DNA of 64,000 nt from an uncultured Anaerolineae bacterium. Lineage in GTDB: Bacteria; Chloroflexota; Anaerolineae; Promineifilales; Promineifilaceae. How positions within the stretch are numbered: the first letter of the stretch is position 1; every line of letters starts with the position of its first letter. A model generated the notes under the pieces. The model saw only the letters and a program-made list of their open reading frames with translations. It was not told the DNA's origin and searched no databases. Of the stretch, positions 50,579 through 58,956 are shown piece by piece. The stretch lies in NCBI GenBank assembly GCA_937943625.1, contig CALEAD010000040.1, positions 1 to 64,000 on the forward strand. Reading direction: 5' to 3'. Both the position numbers and the translations under genes were made by a program.

Positions 50579-52282
50579 ATGGATCCTTTTACGACAACAC
50601 AGTATCTTTTCCTCCTGCTATGCACAGCCACCTCGATGCAGCTGGCTTTTTATGCCTGGCAACGGCCGTCTGTGGTCGGCAGCCGCTGGTTTGCGCTGAT
50701 GATGGGGAGTGTGGGCGTATGGGCGCTGGCCTATGTGTTGGAAATGGGCAACGGCCGTTGGCAGGTGATGTGGTACGTGCTCCGTCTTGTGGCACAGACA
50801 CTGGTGCCGGTAGCCTGGCTGCTTTTCACCCTGGCGCTGACAGGACACATGGCGGGATGGAAACGGCCGTTTTACATCCTCTCACCCTTTCTGCTTAGTT
50901 GTATCCTGTTCCTCAGCAATCCCCTGCACCACCTGGTATGGCGACAAATCACGCCCTCGGCGACGCATCAACTCGTCCAGGTAGTCTATGGCCCTTGGCT
51001 AATTGCCTATTTATCCCTGGCCTACCTCTATTTTGCCGTTGGCCTGCTCTGGCTGTTACAACAGTGGCGCGAGCAGTACGGCACGCTTTATCGCTGGCAA
51101 ACGGCCAGTATTTTGCTGAGCATCACCTTGCCTGCGGCGGCCTATTTGCTCTTCTGGCTGCGCCTAACGCCGCTTGACCTGACGCCACTGGCCGTGTCTT
51201 GTGTCAATCTGTTGCTGCTGCTGCGCATTTCGACCAGCCCACACCTGTTTGACATTACACCCATTGCGCATCGCCTCCTGATTGAAAGTATGGTCGAAGG
51301 AGTCCTGGTGCTCAACCGCCAGAATCGGGTGGTTGGCCTTAACCGTGCGGCAACCAACATGGCACGGCAGCCTGCTGCCGCGATGCTGGGGCAACCCATT
51401 GAAATAGCCTGGCCCGCCCTGGGGCATAAGCTTGGCAATAATGACCAAGAGCGGGTAGTATTTGAGGTGGATGGGGAGTCAATGACATACTACGAAGCGT
51501 CACTATCTCCGGTGTCTAATGGGCGATGTGAGGTATACGGCCGTTTGCTGCTGGTGCGAGACATCACGGCACAGAAGCAGCGGGAACTGCTACAGCAAGA
51601 CCTGACGCGCTCGTTGGTGCATGATCTGCGCGCGCCAATTAGCAATTCGCTTTTTGCCCTGGAGATGCTGAAAACGGCCGTTGCCGATTTCGTTTCTCCT
51701 GAGGACCTGATGCTGCTGGAAATGACCCACGCCAACACCGAAAAGACGCTCCAGTTGGTGAACCAGATTCTCGACATCCATCGCCTGGAAGCGGGCAAAC
51801 TACCTCTTTGCTTTGCGCGCGTGACACTAACAGAGGTTGTGGCGCGCGTGCTGGCAGCAGAACACGGCCGTTTGACACAAAAAGCGCTGCGCGTGGTGCA
51901 AGACATCCCCCCACACCTCCCCCCCGCCTGGACAGACCCCAGCCTGCTAGAGCGCATTCTCCAAAACCTGCTTGACAACGCCATCAAATACTCCCCCTAT
52001 GGCGAGCACATCCACCTCAGCGCGCGCCTGGAAGAGGCGAATGACTCTACCCCACGCCGGCTGCTCCTGACTGTTGCCGACGCTGGACCGGGCATTTTGC
52101 CAGAACTACAAACGCGCATCTTCGAAAAATACACCACTGGCAAAGACGCGGGCAGCGGCAGCGGGTTGGGGCTGCCTTTCTGCCAGCTGGCGCTCGCGGC
52201 ACAAGGACAGCAAATCTGGCTGGAAAGCACACCGGGTAAGGGAACCTCTTTTACCTTTTCTCTCGCCCCCACCACCCAGTAA
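50579..52282 (+). CDS. Sensor histidine kinase with 7-helix N-terminal region and PAS domain
   Basis: This 567-residue kinase starts with seven hydrophobic helices (about 5-215, histidine-kinase 7TM type), followed by a PAS domain (about 230-330) and a HisKA region with the phosphorylated His in LVHDLRAPISN (about 347). The HATPase domain has an N-box LDNAIKYSPYG, then DAGPGI and GSGLGLPF. The kinase should autophosphorylate in response to a membrane or intracellular signal. No response regulator gene is adjacent, so it is an orphan. The coding region starts close to its promoter. Confidence 0.88.
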   Translation: MDPFTTTQYLFLLLCTATSMQLAFYAWQRPSVVGSRWFALMMGSVGVWALAYVLEMGNGRWQVMWYVLRLVAQTLVPVAWLLFTLALTGHMAGWKRPFYILSPFLLSCILFLSNPLHHLVWRQITPSATHQLVQVVYGPWLIAYLSLAYLYFAVGLLWLLQQWREQYGTLYRWQTASILLSITLPAAAYLLFWLRLTPLDLTPLAVSCVNLLLLLRISTSPHLFDITPIAHRLLIESMVEGVLVLNRQNRVVGLNRAATNMARQPAAAMLGQPIEIAWPALGHKLGNNDQERVVFEVDGESMTYYEASLSPVSNGRCEVYGRLLLVRDITAQKQRELLQQDLTRSLVHDLRAPISNSLFALEMLKTAVADFVSPEDLMLLEMTHANTEKTLQLVNQILDIHRLEAGKLPLCFARVTLTEVVARVLAAEHGRLTQKALRVVQDIPPHLPPAWTDPSLLERILQNLLDNAIKYSPYGEHIHLSARLEEANDSTPRRLLLTVADAGPGILPELQTRIFEKYTTGKDAGSGSGLGLPFCQLALAAQGQQIWLESTPGKGTSFTFSLAPTTQ

Positions 52283-52321
52283 TTCTCAATTTGAGCCTGC
52301 TTCACAAAGCTGTGCGTACCC

Positions 52322-52377
52322 GTTTGTAGTGCCGACTCTAGTCGGTTGCCCGCTAAAGCGGTCACCACAAACTTTTT
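52322..52377 (+). terminator. Multi-branched hairpin followed by T-tract
   Basis: The outer stem GTTTGTAGTG/CACCACAAAC (9 of 10 pairs) encloses two inner hairpins, CCGACT/AGTCGG and CCGCT/AGCGG, and is followed by TTTTT. It lies 40 bp after the histidine kinase gene and looks like an unusual three-way-junction terminator. It may also be a mobile repeat. Confidence 0.6.
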
Positions 52378-52438
52378 CGTGTCGTCCTGCCCACCCGCAT
52401 GGTTTCAAATTTAGAATTGCTGCCCACTGCCGACAAAC

Positions 52439-52467
52439 TTGACAGCAGGTAACGCTTTAGATAGAAT
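52439..52467 (+). promoter_or_regulatory. Consensus promoter of the tRNA operon
   Basis: A perfect TTGACA (52439-52444) and TAGAAT (52462-52467) are 17 bp apart. This is the best promoter match in the window. The predicted start near 52474 is 25 bp before tRNA-Phe. Confidence 0.8.
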
Positions 52468-52498
52468 CCAAGCACCTTAACAAAGCAACAGTTTGCTT

Positions 52499-52571
52499 GC
52501 CGGGATAGCTCAGTTGGTAGAGCACTTCACTGAAAATGAAGGAGTCCCCAGTTCGAGTCTGGGTCCTGGCA
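52499..52571 (+). tRNA. tRNA-Phe(GAA)
   Basis: A complete cloverleaf can be drawn. The acceptor stem is GCCGGGA/TCCTGGC with discriminator A. The D arm is GCTCAGTTGGTAGAGC, the anticodon stem CTTCA/TGAAG with loop CTGAAAA (anticodon GAA), and the T arm contains GTTCGAGTC. The 3' CCA is not encoded. Confidence 0.95.
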
Positions 52572-52586
52572 TTTAATACGAGACAC

Positions 52587-52658
<72 letters not shown>

Positions 52659-52670
52659 CTCCATTTCCCA

Positions 52671-52698
52671 GAGGCAGGCAATTTTTTGCCTGCCCCTC
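52671..52698. repeat. Hairpin between tRNA-Gly and tRNA-Cys
   Basis: GGCAGGCAA and TTGCCTGCC pair around a TTTT loop. It lies between two tRNA genes and may guide processing of the precursor. The T-rich part sits in the loop, so it is not a normal terminator. Confidence 0.5.
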
Positions 52699-52706
52699 GT
52701 GTTTAT

Positions 52707-52777
<71 letters not shown>

Positions 52778-52787
52778 TGTGAAGAAC

Positions 52788-52822
52788 AAGCCCCTGTCTA
52801 AGGCAGGGGCTTATTTATTTTC
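52788..52822 (+). terminator. Rho-independent terminator of the tRNA operon
   Basis: AAGCCCCTG (52788-52796) pairs with CAGGGGCTT (52804-52812), followed by ATTTATTTT. It begins 10 bp after tRNA-Cys. Confidence 0.85.
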
Positions 52823-52863
52823 AGCGCCAGGCGTGGGCAGCTTGCCCCAGCCGCCCCCTTGAG

Positions 52864-52884
52864 TTATTATCAACATTATCATAA
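52864..52884. promoter_or_regulatory. Imperfect AT-rich palindrome upstream of the second DtxR gene
   Basis: TTATTATCAACATTATCATAA is a 21-bp imperfect palindrome (TTAT-AT-A...T-AT-ATAA) about 80 bp before the start codon. It resembles Fur and MntR-type boxes more than the GGGTAGCC boxes of the feo operon. A metal-dependent site is therefore plausible. Confidence 0.4.
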
Positions 52885-52964
52885 AAATGCAGGTTGCGGA
52901 CTACTCGCCTCCCCGAATCCGCAGTCGAAAATCCACCATCTGCAATTTGCGAAGGAGTGGCGTG

Positions 52965-53624
52965 ATGAAACCTAGTGCGGCCATGCGCGAATATCTGGCA
53001 GAAATTTATCGCTTGCAGCAAGATAGCCCCACCGTCAGCACAACCAGCCTGGCAGAGCGCCTGAACGTTTCCGCGCCAGCCGTGCCGCGTATGCTAAAGC
53101 GCTTGAAGAGTGCAGGCTACGTCAAGCACGTGCCTTACCAGGGGGTTGAGCTGACCGAGCTGGGCACGCAGGAAGCGCTAAAGGAGATTCGTCGCCACCG
53201 CATTCTAGAAGTGTTTCTGGTACAGGTGATGGGCTTTCGCTGGGACGAAACGCACGAACATGCAGAGGCGCTGGGCAGCGGCCTGAACGATGCAATTGCG
53301 CAGCGTATGGCGGAAATGACCAATTACCCAACGCGCTGCCCACATGGTGAGCCAATCCCCACGGCAGACGGCCGTATGCCCGATGTGCACGACCTCAGCT
53401 TAATCAACTTCAGCGTGGGGCAAAAGGGCAGCATCAGCCGCGTGCGCACCCGTGAACCAGAAAAACTGCGTTACCTGGCTTCACTCAACCTGGTTCCCGG
53501 TACAGCCTTTGAAGTAATCGGCCGCTCCCCTTTTAACGGGCCAATGCGCCTGCGCGTGGGGCGCGACGAGGTGGTGTTGGGTATTGAGCTAACCCAATCG
53601 CTCTGGGGCACACGTGAGGGGTAG
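52965..53624 (+). CDS. DtxR/MntR-family metal-dependent regulator (second copy)
   Basis: This 219-residue regulator has a winged helix (about 1-66, TSLAERLNVSAPAVPRMLKRL). The metal-binding domain has RRHRILEVFLVQV, HEHAEALG and CPHGEPIP, and the C-terminal SH3-like domain is near 150-219. It is clearly related to the regulator at 10.1-10.8 kb but differs in many positions. It starts at an ATG with GGAG eight bases upstream; a GTG lies one codon earlier. It has no transporter genes beside it. The AT-rich palindrome upstream hints at a metal such as manganese or at autoregulation, which is only inferred. Confidence 0.88.
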   Translation: MKPSAAMREYLAEIYRLQQDSPTVSTTSLAERLNVSAPAVPRMLKRLKSAGYVKHVPYQGVELTELGTQEALKEIRRHRILEVFLVQVMGFRWDETHEHAEALGSGLNDAIAQRMAEMTNYPTRCPHGEPIPTADGRMPDVHDLSLINFSVGQKGSISRVRTREPEKLRYLASLNLVPGTAFEVIGRSPFNGPMRLRVGRDEVVLGIELTQSLWGTREG

Positions 53625-53941
53625 GGGGGTGTGCGTAGATAGATTGGCCGCGGAAATAGGCAGTACAAACCAAGAGCGTAACTGTTCACTGCAAAAGACG
53701 CGAAGGATGCAAAAAATAAAAATAAAGGGAAAACCTTTGCATTCATTGCGTTCTTGCGGTGAAACCCCAGAAAGCGTTCATGAACGGGGCACAGCACCAC
53801 GAATGAAAATTCAACACCGCTTACCAAACCTGCGCGCACCAGGTTTGACAACTTGGGCCACATTTACAGCGGTCGGTAGTCAGCCGTCGGCGGTTTATTT
53901 TCAGGACAGGCTGAACAGATAGCAAACGAAGCAGTCAAGAG
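53625..53941. other. Gap with composite repeat, copy B
   Basis: This 317-bp gap between convergent genes contains the repeat at 53826-53910. A purine-rich stretch at 53700-53740 and no recognisable gene make up the rest; a 102-codon open frame here is repeat DNA. Confidence 0.45.
53826..53910 (+). repeat. Composite intergenic repeat, copy B
   Basis: The order of modules is CCAAACCTGCGCGCA, then CCAGGTTTGACAACTTGG, GCCACATTTACA, variable CGGTCGGTAGTCAGCCGTC, and GCGGTTTATTTTCAGGACAGG read in parts. The 3' module is the most diverged of the four copies. It does not lead into a ribosome site here, because both flanking genes converge on it. Confidence 0.6.
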
Positions 53942-54658
53942 CTAAGGAAAGAGCCGGCGCGTCTTCACCTCGGCCACAGCATTGGCACGGTAACGATACA
54001 GCTTGGCCGGACGCCCCTCCCCCAGTTTGCGCAGATTGCCCGTCTCCTCAAGAATATCGGCCGTCAGAATTTTACGCCGGAAGTTACGCTTATCTAGCGG
54101 CTCGCGCAAGATAATTTCATACGCGCGCTGCAGTTCGGAAAGGGTAAATTCATCGGGCAATAGCTGAAAGCCAACGGCCGTATACTCCAACTTATAGCGC
54201 AGGCGCGTCAGGGCATACTCTAGAATTTCCTTGTGATCAAAGGCCAACGCCGGTAAATCAAAAACAGAAAACCACGCTGTCTCCGTTGCGTCATCCCCTG
54301 GACGTGGATGAACTTCATCATAGGGAACCAGGGCAAAATAAGCAACTGTGATCACGCGCGTGCGCGGGTCCCGGTTGGGCGTGCCAAAAGTATACAACTG
54401 CTCCATGTACACATCAGTCACACCCGTTTCCTCTGCCAATTCGCGCGCGGCAGCATCCTCCAGCGCTTCATCCATGTGCACAAACCCACCGGGAATCGCC
54501 CACATGCCCGTGTAGGGAGGGTACTTACGCTTTACCAGCAGCACCTGCAAATCTTCTGCAACCAGCGAGAATATCACCACGTCTACGCTTACAGACGGCC
54601 GATCATACAGAGTTGGGTCATAATTCTTAACGATATTGCCCGTCACAGACTCCTCCAC
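53942..54658 (-). CDS. Nudix hydrolase with C-terminal winged helix (NrtR-like)
   Basis: This 238-residue protein joins a Nudix domain (about 20-150) to a winged-helix domain (about 150-238), the layout of NrtR regulators of NAD metabolism. The Nudix box fits GX5EX7REUXEEXGU, with RELAEETGV as its end and AIPGGFVHMDEALED as its start. The C-terminal part LSELQRAYEIILREPLDKRNFRRK (in parts) is typical of NrtR proteins, which sense ADP-ribose. Some members are catalytically inactive, but here the Nudix Glu residues are kept. A real ADP-ribose pyrophosphatase is also possible. No NAD genes are adjacent. Confidence 0.8.
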   Translation of the reverse strand: MEESVTGNIVKNYDPTLYDRPSVSVDVVIFSLVAEDLQVLLVKRKYPPYTGMWAIPGGFVHMDEALEDAAARELAEETGVTDVYMEQLYTFGTPNRDPRTRVITVAYFALVPYDEVHPRPGDDATETAWFSVFDLPALAFDHKEILEYALTRLRYKLEYTAVGFQLLPDEFTLSELQRAYEIILREPLDKRNFRRKILTADILEETGNLRKLGEGRPAKLYRYRANAVAEVKTRRLFP

Positions 54659-54702
54659 AATGCTTTCCGGTCAGCCGCGGTCATAAGATAATGACAACGA
54701 AA

Positions 54703-54734
54703 AGTCCCTGGTTTTTCATAAAGCCAGGGACTTC
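54703..54734 (-). terminator. Terminator after the CpaB gene pair
   Basis: AAGTCCCTGG (54703-54712) and CCAGGGACTT (54725-54734) form a perfect 10-bp stem. Read on the minus strand it is followed by TTTTCGTT, so it should end the transcript of the two CpaB genes. Confidence 0.75.
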
Positions 54735-54758
54735 TACGCACCGTCCAAAGCCAATGCG

Positions 54759-56045
54759 TCACTCCACAGGCGCTTCGTCAGCTAAAATAGGAATCGGCAC
54801 GCTTTCCAGACGGGGATGCAGATCAAAGTTCGATTCAGGCGGCACTGCCAGGCTCCCCTCATTCACAATTTGCGGCAAACTGACACTCGTCGTCACAAAG
54901 GTCAGCCTATCCCCTTGCGCACGCAGGGCCAGGTCTATATCTACACCTCGCTCTAAGGCCCATTTCAACGCCAGCGCATCTTGCGAAGACATGCTGAGAA
55001 TCACCACATCAGGACGACCAGACTCACGAATGACAGGACAGGGAACCAACTGATTGGTAAAAGGGGAGATGCAAACGCTGCCTTTGGCCGCAGGTGTCGC
55101 CTCTGCTACAGGAGCAGCCCCGACCCGCGCGCCCCCATCTACGACTGGCGCGGGCGTGGGTTGCAAGGCTGCAAGCAACTGCCCCTGGTCACGCCAGGTG
55201 CCAACCCAAATTACCTCAGCTTGCTGAATGGTAAGCTGGGTAACGCGCTTGGGAATCGGGGAGCCAGGGGCAAAATCTTGTCCGGGAATATAATGGCTCA
55301 TGGGCACAATTTCGGCCACCTGGTTAATGGCAGGAATAAATTCCAGACGCCCTTGAACAGTAGGCGGAAAAAGAAACTGTGAACCAGCCAACAGGCCTGT
55401 CCGGTCAACACGTTGGGTGGTATTCGGTAAAGCGGTGCGGAATTGTGGGTCAATCTCCACAATGCGCAACGTCATCATCACATCTACCAGGTCGCCGGGG
55501 CGCATGGCAAAGGCCGCGCCGCGCAGGGCCGCCCGGTTAGGGTCGTCTTCCAGGGGGAGAACCAGGGGGAAGGCAACGGCAACTTTGCCTTGGTCAATGT
55601 AGAGTGCCAGGTCGGAGCCAAAGGAATCAATGTCGGTGGCATTCAGGGCGATCATGGGACGGAGAATGGCCTGTCCTTCGGCAATAAATGTACCCGCAAT
55701 CTGACCAACCAGTTCTGACACCTCTGTGTAAACGTACCCACCGATGATGGCTTTGTTGTCGTCTGGGCGGAAGCGCACCTCAAGCAGTTCTTCGCTAAGG
55801 CGCTGGCCCACAGGGATGTCTACCCGCGCAACGACAACGGGGGAGAGGCGCACAAGGGGCGTTGGCGTAGGGGGTGGCAGGCCGGGTTCGGCAGCAGGCT
55901 GGCTGTCAACGGCCGTTTCCCCATCTCTGATACTATCGACAATACTGCCACCGGGGGAGCTGGCATTATTGATGAGCCAAAAGGCAACAGTTCCGCCGCC
56001 GATGAGCAAAACCAGGATTAGCAGAAAAAAAGTTTTTGGACGCAT
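54759..56045 (-). CDS. CpaB/RcpC-like SAF-domain protein (Flp pilus assembly), copy 1
   Basis: This 428-residue bitopic protein has one N-terminal helix (about 5-25), a Pro-rich linker, and an SAF domain starting VVVARVDIPVGQRLSEELLEV, read in parts (about 69-140). A CpaB-type core follows, with FAMRPGDLVDVMMTLRI near residue 180. A second Pro/Ala-rich linker and a VVILSMSSQDALALKWALERG-like C-terminal region complete it. CpaB proteins are periplasmic assembly factors of Flp/Tad pili. The start is 30 bp after a homologous gene. No other Tad genes are in the window. Confidence 0.8.
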   Translation of the reverse strand: MRPKTFFLLILVLLIGGGTVAFWLINNASSPGGSIVDSIRDGETAVDSQPAAEPGLPPPTPTPLVRLSPVVVARVDIPVGQRLSEELLEVRFRPDDNKAIIGGYVYTEVSELVGQIAGTFIAEGQAILRPMIALNATDIDSFGSDLALYIDQGKVAVAFPLVLPLEDDPNRAALRGAAFAMRPGDLVDVMMTLRIVEIDPQFRTALPNTTQRVDRTGLLAGSQFLFPPTVQGRLEFIPAINQVAEIVPMSHYIPGQDFAPGSPIPKRVTQLTIQQAEVIWVGTWRDQGQLLAALQPTPAPVVDGGARVGAAPVAEATPAAKGSVCISPFTNQLVPCPVIRESGRPDVVILSMSSQDALALKWALERGVDIDLALRAQGDRLTFVTTSVSLPQIVNEGSLAVPPESNFDLHPRLESVPIPILADEAPVE

Positions 56046-56075
56046 AGCAAATCCCCTCTTAACCTAGACGGCTGC

Positions 56076-57278
56076 TTAACTACCTGCCCCTTCCTCCGCC
56101 GGTGCGGACTGTGCGGGAGGCACTGTGGGCGTGATGGCACGCTCGTTAATCACAGTGTCCACAGAATAGTTGAAGTTGGGTGGTGGCACAATGTTAAAGC
56201 GCTGCAGCAAGTAGTTGATGTCTACGTTTTGGACTGCATAAAGCTGGCTGTCCTGCACCCCGTTTTTCACACCGCGCAGGGCGAAGGTGATGACCGCATT
56301 CGACTCAACCGCATACTTTAGGAAAAGCTGCTGCTGAGGTGAGAGCGCCAGCAGTAGCACCTTGGGTTGTGGCGTGGCCGTAGGTCCTGGTTGGAAAGGT
56401 GTCGGTTCAGGCGTGGTGTTAGGCGGCACCGGGCTGGGCGTAGGGGTGGGTCCCTGCACGGCTGCAGGAGGAACCCATTCTCCTACCTGAATGACTTTGG
56501 CATTTTGCAAAATCATTGAGACTTGCACGGGGCGCTGCGGTTCAGATGGGGCAATGTGGGCCAGATCACCGGTCGGCAGGGTCTCGAAACGGCCGTACGG
56601 GGCAATGACCACCACTTCCTGGGTACTCAGGTTTTCCCCTTCCCCCGCCTCTGCTGCCTGTTGCACATCTTCCAGGAAGAAAACGGCTGCATTTTGCAAA
56701 TAGGTCTGGAACTGTTCATCAATCTGATAAAAAACAAACGAGAGCATAATATCCACAAAGTCGCCCGCGTCCAGACCATACGCCACGCTAGAGAGGCGGT
56801 TCATGGGCACGGCTGCCGCTACAAAGCCCGGTGGAATGAGCGAAGACGGGCCATACTCATTTTGCCCCAAAATCGTTGGGTCTTGCACCAGGGCATCATA
56901 CGTCAGCGTTTCACCCTGGTAAATATCCTTGCGCGCATAGAGGCCAACGGCATCTGACAGGTTCGTAATCACGTTGGTGGGAATGTCTTCCGGCAGGCGT
57001 TTTTCCAGAATCAGCTCATTTTCGGTCAGGCGGTAACCGCGCGGCACCGTTTGCAGCGAGACCACCACATCAAAAAGCTCTGGCATGAGCTGCCCCGGCG
57101 GTATTCCCGGAATGGGAGTGGTTTCACTGCCTGGGGGTATCTCTGCCCCAGGGGGAATACCTGCCGGCCCCGCAACCGGCTGGGCTGAATTAAGATCCAT
57201 GATGTACAAAACACCCAACAGGCCAAGGATCAGCAGCGCAACAATAAAAATGAGAATGGCGAATGTTCGACGATTCAT
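56076..57278 (-). CDS. CpaB/RcpC-like SAF-domain protein, copy 2
   Basis: This 400-residue protein has the same layout as its neighbour: an N-terminal helix (about 5-27), then PPG-rich linkers and a VVVSLQTVPRGYRLTENELI-type SAF segment. AYGLDAGDFVDIMLSFVFY corresponds to the CpaB core (about residue 165), and LSPQQQLFLKYAVESNAVITFAL in parts to the C-terminal region. An ATG at 57278 is used; the in-frame start at 57350 would add unlikely residues. The two copies are clearly diverged, so they are not a recent duplication. It is the first gene of the pair. Confidence 0.78.
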   Translation of the reverse strand: MNRRTFAILIFIVALLILGLLGVLYIMDLNSAQPVAGPAGIPPGAEIPPGSETTPIPGIPPGQLMPELFDVVVSLQTVPRGYRLTENELILEKRLPEDIPTNVITNLSDAVGLYARKDIYQGETLTYDALVQDPTILGQNEYGPSSLIPPGFVAAAVPMNRLSSVAYGLDAGDFVDIMLSFVFYQIDEQFQTYLQNAAVFFLEDVQQAAEAGEGENLSTQEVVVIAPYGRFETLPTGDLAHIAPSEPQRPVQVSMILQNAKVIQVGEWVPPAAVQGPTPTPSPVPPNTTPEPTPFQPGPTATPQPKVLLLALSPQQQLFLKYAVESNAVITFALRGVKNGVQDSQLYAVQNVDINYLLQRFNIVPPPNFNYSVDTVINERAITPTVPPAQSAPAEEGAGS

Positions 57279-57589
57279 GATTCTCTTCCTCAAAAATATC
57301 TCCGTTGCCAGAAATGGGTGGACGCCTGGAAAGTTAACAGAGCACGCCATGCAAGGCCAGTCAAGGGAAACACCTGTATCGTTGCCGGGAGAGAAAGATG
57401 GAACAGAATGTATGCTGGTTGCATAGAAACTCGCCAGACTGTTTCAACAATATGTCAACCTCTAACCGCTGCTATGTTAACATATGTAAAGTTGAATAGC
57501 AAATGGTGAAACAAGAAAAAGACCTGACTTCTGTCCTACCCAGGCAATTTGTGAGAGGAAGAGTGTCAGGCCTCTGGGCTGCGGCAACT
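57279..57589. other. Gap upstream of the CpaB genes with AT-rich palindrome
   Basis: This 311-bp gap should contain the promoter of the CpaB pair on the minus strand. TATGTTAACATA (57473-57484) is a perfect 12-bp palindrome and a possible operator. TTGACA occurs on the minus strand at 57458-57453 without a good partner. No gene is seen. Confidence 0.4.
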
Positions 57590-58006
57590 TCAAGGTCTCG
57601 GTTGGGGGGCGTCTGTCAGCAGTCGCCACCATGCTTGCCAGGGACGAGCCAGCTCAACGGGGTCTGGTGTGGGTGGCGGAGCGGCCGTTGGCGCAATGGT
57701 CGCTTCTATGGGCAGAGGAACGATGCGCTTTTCGCCGGGCAGTAGCTGGCCTGCTTCATTGCGCGCATAGGCGGCCACGTAATCTTCGCTTTCCAGGTAG
57801 ATGAGGGTTACTTGCAGCTCTACCTGACGGGTGCTTTCGTAGTTAATTTGTTGTTGCAGGCTTTCTTCGCCGATGCCAACAAGCTGCCCAGCCTGAGCAC
57901 GCCGGTTCAGGTCGAGGGCAATGAACAAGGCAGCCATCACGACCAGGAGGACAAGAACCTGTGGGAGTGTAAGTAACGGCCGTTGGCGGAACCACTTTTT
58001 TTCCAT
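57590..58006 (-). CDS. FtsB/DivIC-like septum-formation initiator family protein
   Basis: This 138-residue bitopic protein has a short basic cytoplasmic tail, one membrane helix (about 13-35) and a coiled-coil-like stretch. The segment ending YVAAYARNEAGQLLPGE matches the conserved end of FtsB/DivIC proteins, YVExxARxExGxxxPGE. Those proteins form part of the cell-division complex with FtsL and FtsQ. A Pro-rich tail of about 40 residues is extra. The ATG at 58006 is preferred; longer frames run over the PfkB gene on the other strand. Confidence 0.65.
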   Translation of the reverse strand: MEKKWFRQRPLLTLPQVLVLLVVMAALFIALDLNRRAQAGQLVGIGEESLQQQINYESTRQVELQVTLIYLESEDYVAAYARNEAGQLLPGEKRIVPLPIEATIAPTAAPPPTPDPVELARPWQAWWRLLTDAPQPRP

Positions 58007-58061
58007 AAGGAAAATAGTAACGATTATTACCCAACTGCGCAATAAGGAGTTTGCGGCGTGG

Positions 58062-58090
58062 TTCACGCTTTCTGGAAGTGGTGGTAAAAT
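58062..58090 (+). promoter_or_regulatory. Promoter for a leaderless PfkB kinase transcript
   Basis: TTCACG (58062-58067) and TAAAAT (58085-58090) are 17 bp apart. Transcription is predicted to begin at about 58097, which is exactly the first ATG of the kinase gene. Confidence 0.5.
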
Positions 58091-58096
58091 TTGCCC

Positions 58097-58933
58097 ATGC
58101 AGCCATTGATGAATGCACACATTGATTATCTGGTAATCGGACACATCAGCCAGGATAAAGGAGCAGAGGGATACCGCGTGGGGGGCACAGTGGCGTATGC
58201 GGCGCGCACCGCACAGGTGCTGCACGCGCAAACGGCCGTTGTCACCAGCGCCAGCGCCGATTATGACCTGGCGCAGGCTTTGCCCGGCATTGCCGTGCAT
58301 TGTGTGCCCGCTGCACACAGCACTTGCTTTACCAACATCTATACGCCAGACGGCCGTGTGCAAACGCTGCATAGTCTAGCCGCCCCATTAACAGCCGTTC
58401 ACATTCCTGCTGCCTGGCAACGCGCTGCGGTCGTGCACCTGGGGCCGATTGCCAACGAGGTTGATGCGCAAATAATTCACCTTTTTAGCAACAGCATGGT
58501 GGGGCTAACGCCGCAGGGCTGGATGCGCCGCTGGGATGAAAACGGCTGTGTCTTTGCGCGCGACTGGCAAGAGGCGGCAGAAATCCTGCCCCTGGCAGCG
58601 GCCGTGATTCTCAGCGAAGAAGACCTGCTGCACGTAGAGATGCTGGCGCAATACCGGCGATGGGCACGCCTGTTGGTGTTAACCAGGGGGTATAACGGCT
58701 GCACCGTTTTCTTCGACGGCGCGGAACACCACTTTGCGGCGCCAACCGTTGCCGAAAAAGAAATGACCGGCGCCGGCGATATTTTCGCCGCCGCTTACCT
58801 GATTCGGCTGTGGCAAACGGCCGGCAACCCCTGGGAAGCAGCCCGCTTTGCCAACGAAGTGGCTGCGCAATCGGTGACACAGCCAGACATTGATAGCAAA
58901 ATGGCACATCTGCGTCATTACTTCAACCTGTAA
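58097..58933 (+). CDS. PfkB-family carbohydrate/nucleoside kinase
   Basis: This 278-residue kinase of the ribokinase family phosphorylates a sugar or nucleoside, with a substrate that cannot be read from the sequence. VGGTVAYAARTAQVLH resembles the first signature, and EMTGAGDIFAAAYLIRLW holds the second, with the catalytic Asp in GAGD. The usual Asp at the start of DTxGAGD is replaced by Met, which may alter the substrate. The start may be leaderless; ATGs at 58097 and 58109 both fit. It is followed 23 bp downstream by parA and may share its transcript. Confidence 0.8.
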   Translation: MQPLMNAHIDYLVIGHISQDKGAEGYRVGGTVAYAARTAQVLHAQTAVVTSASADYDLAQALPGIAVHCVPAAHSTCFTNIYTPDGRVQTLHSLAAPLTAVHIPAAWQRAAVVHLGPIANEVDAQIIHLFSNSMVGLTPQGWMRRWDENGCVFARDWQEAAEILPLAAAVILSEEDLLHVEMLAQYRRWARLLVLTRGYNGCTVFFDGAEHHFAAPTVAEKEMTGAGDIFAAAYLIRLWQTAGNPWEAARFANEVAAQSVTQPDIDSKMAHLRHYFNL

Positions 58934-58956
58934 CCTGTAACCTTAACCTGCACCCT

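Larger units (their letters stand above)
52283..52498. other. Region between kinase and tRNA genes
   Basis: It holds a branched hairpin with T-tract (52322-52377) followed by a consensus promoter (52439-52467). No protein gene is apparent. Confidence 0.5.
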
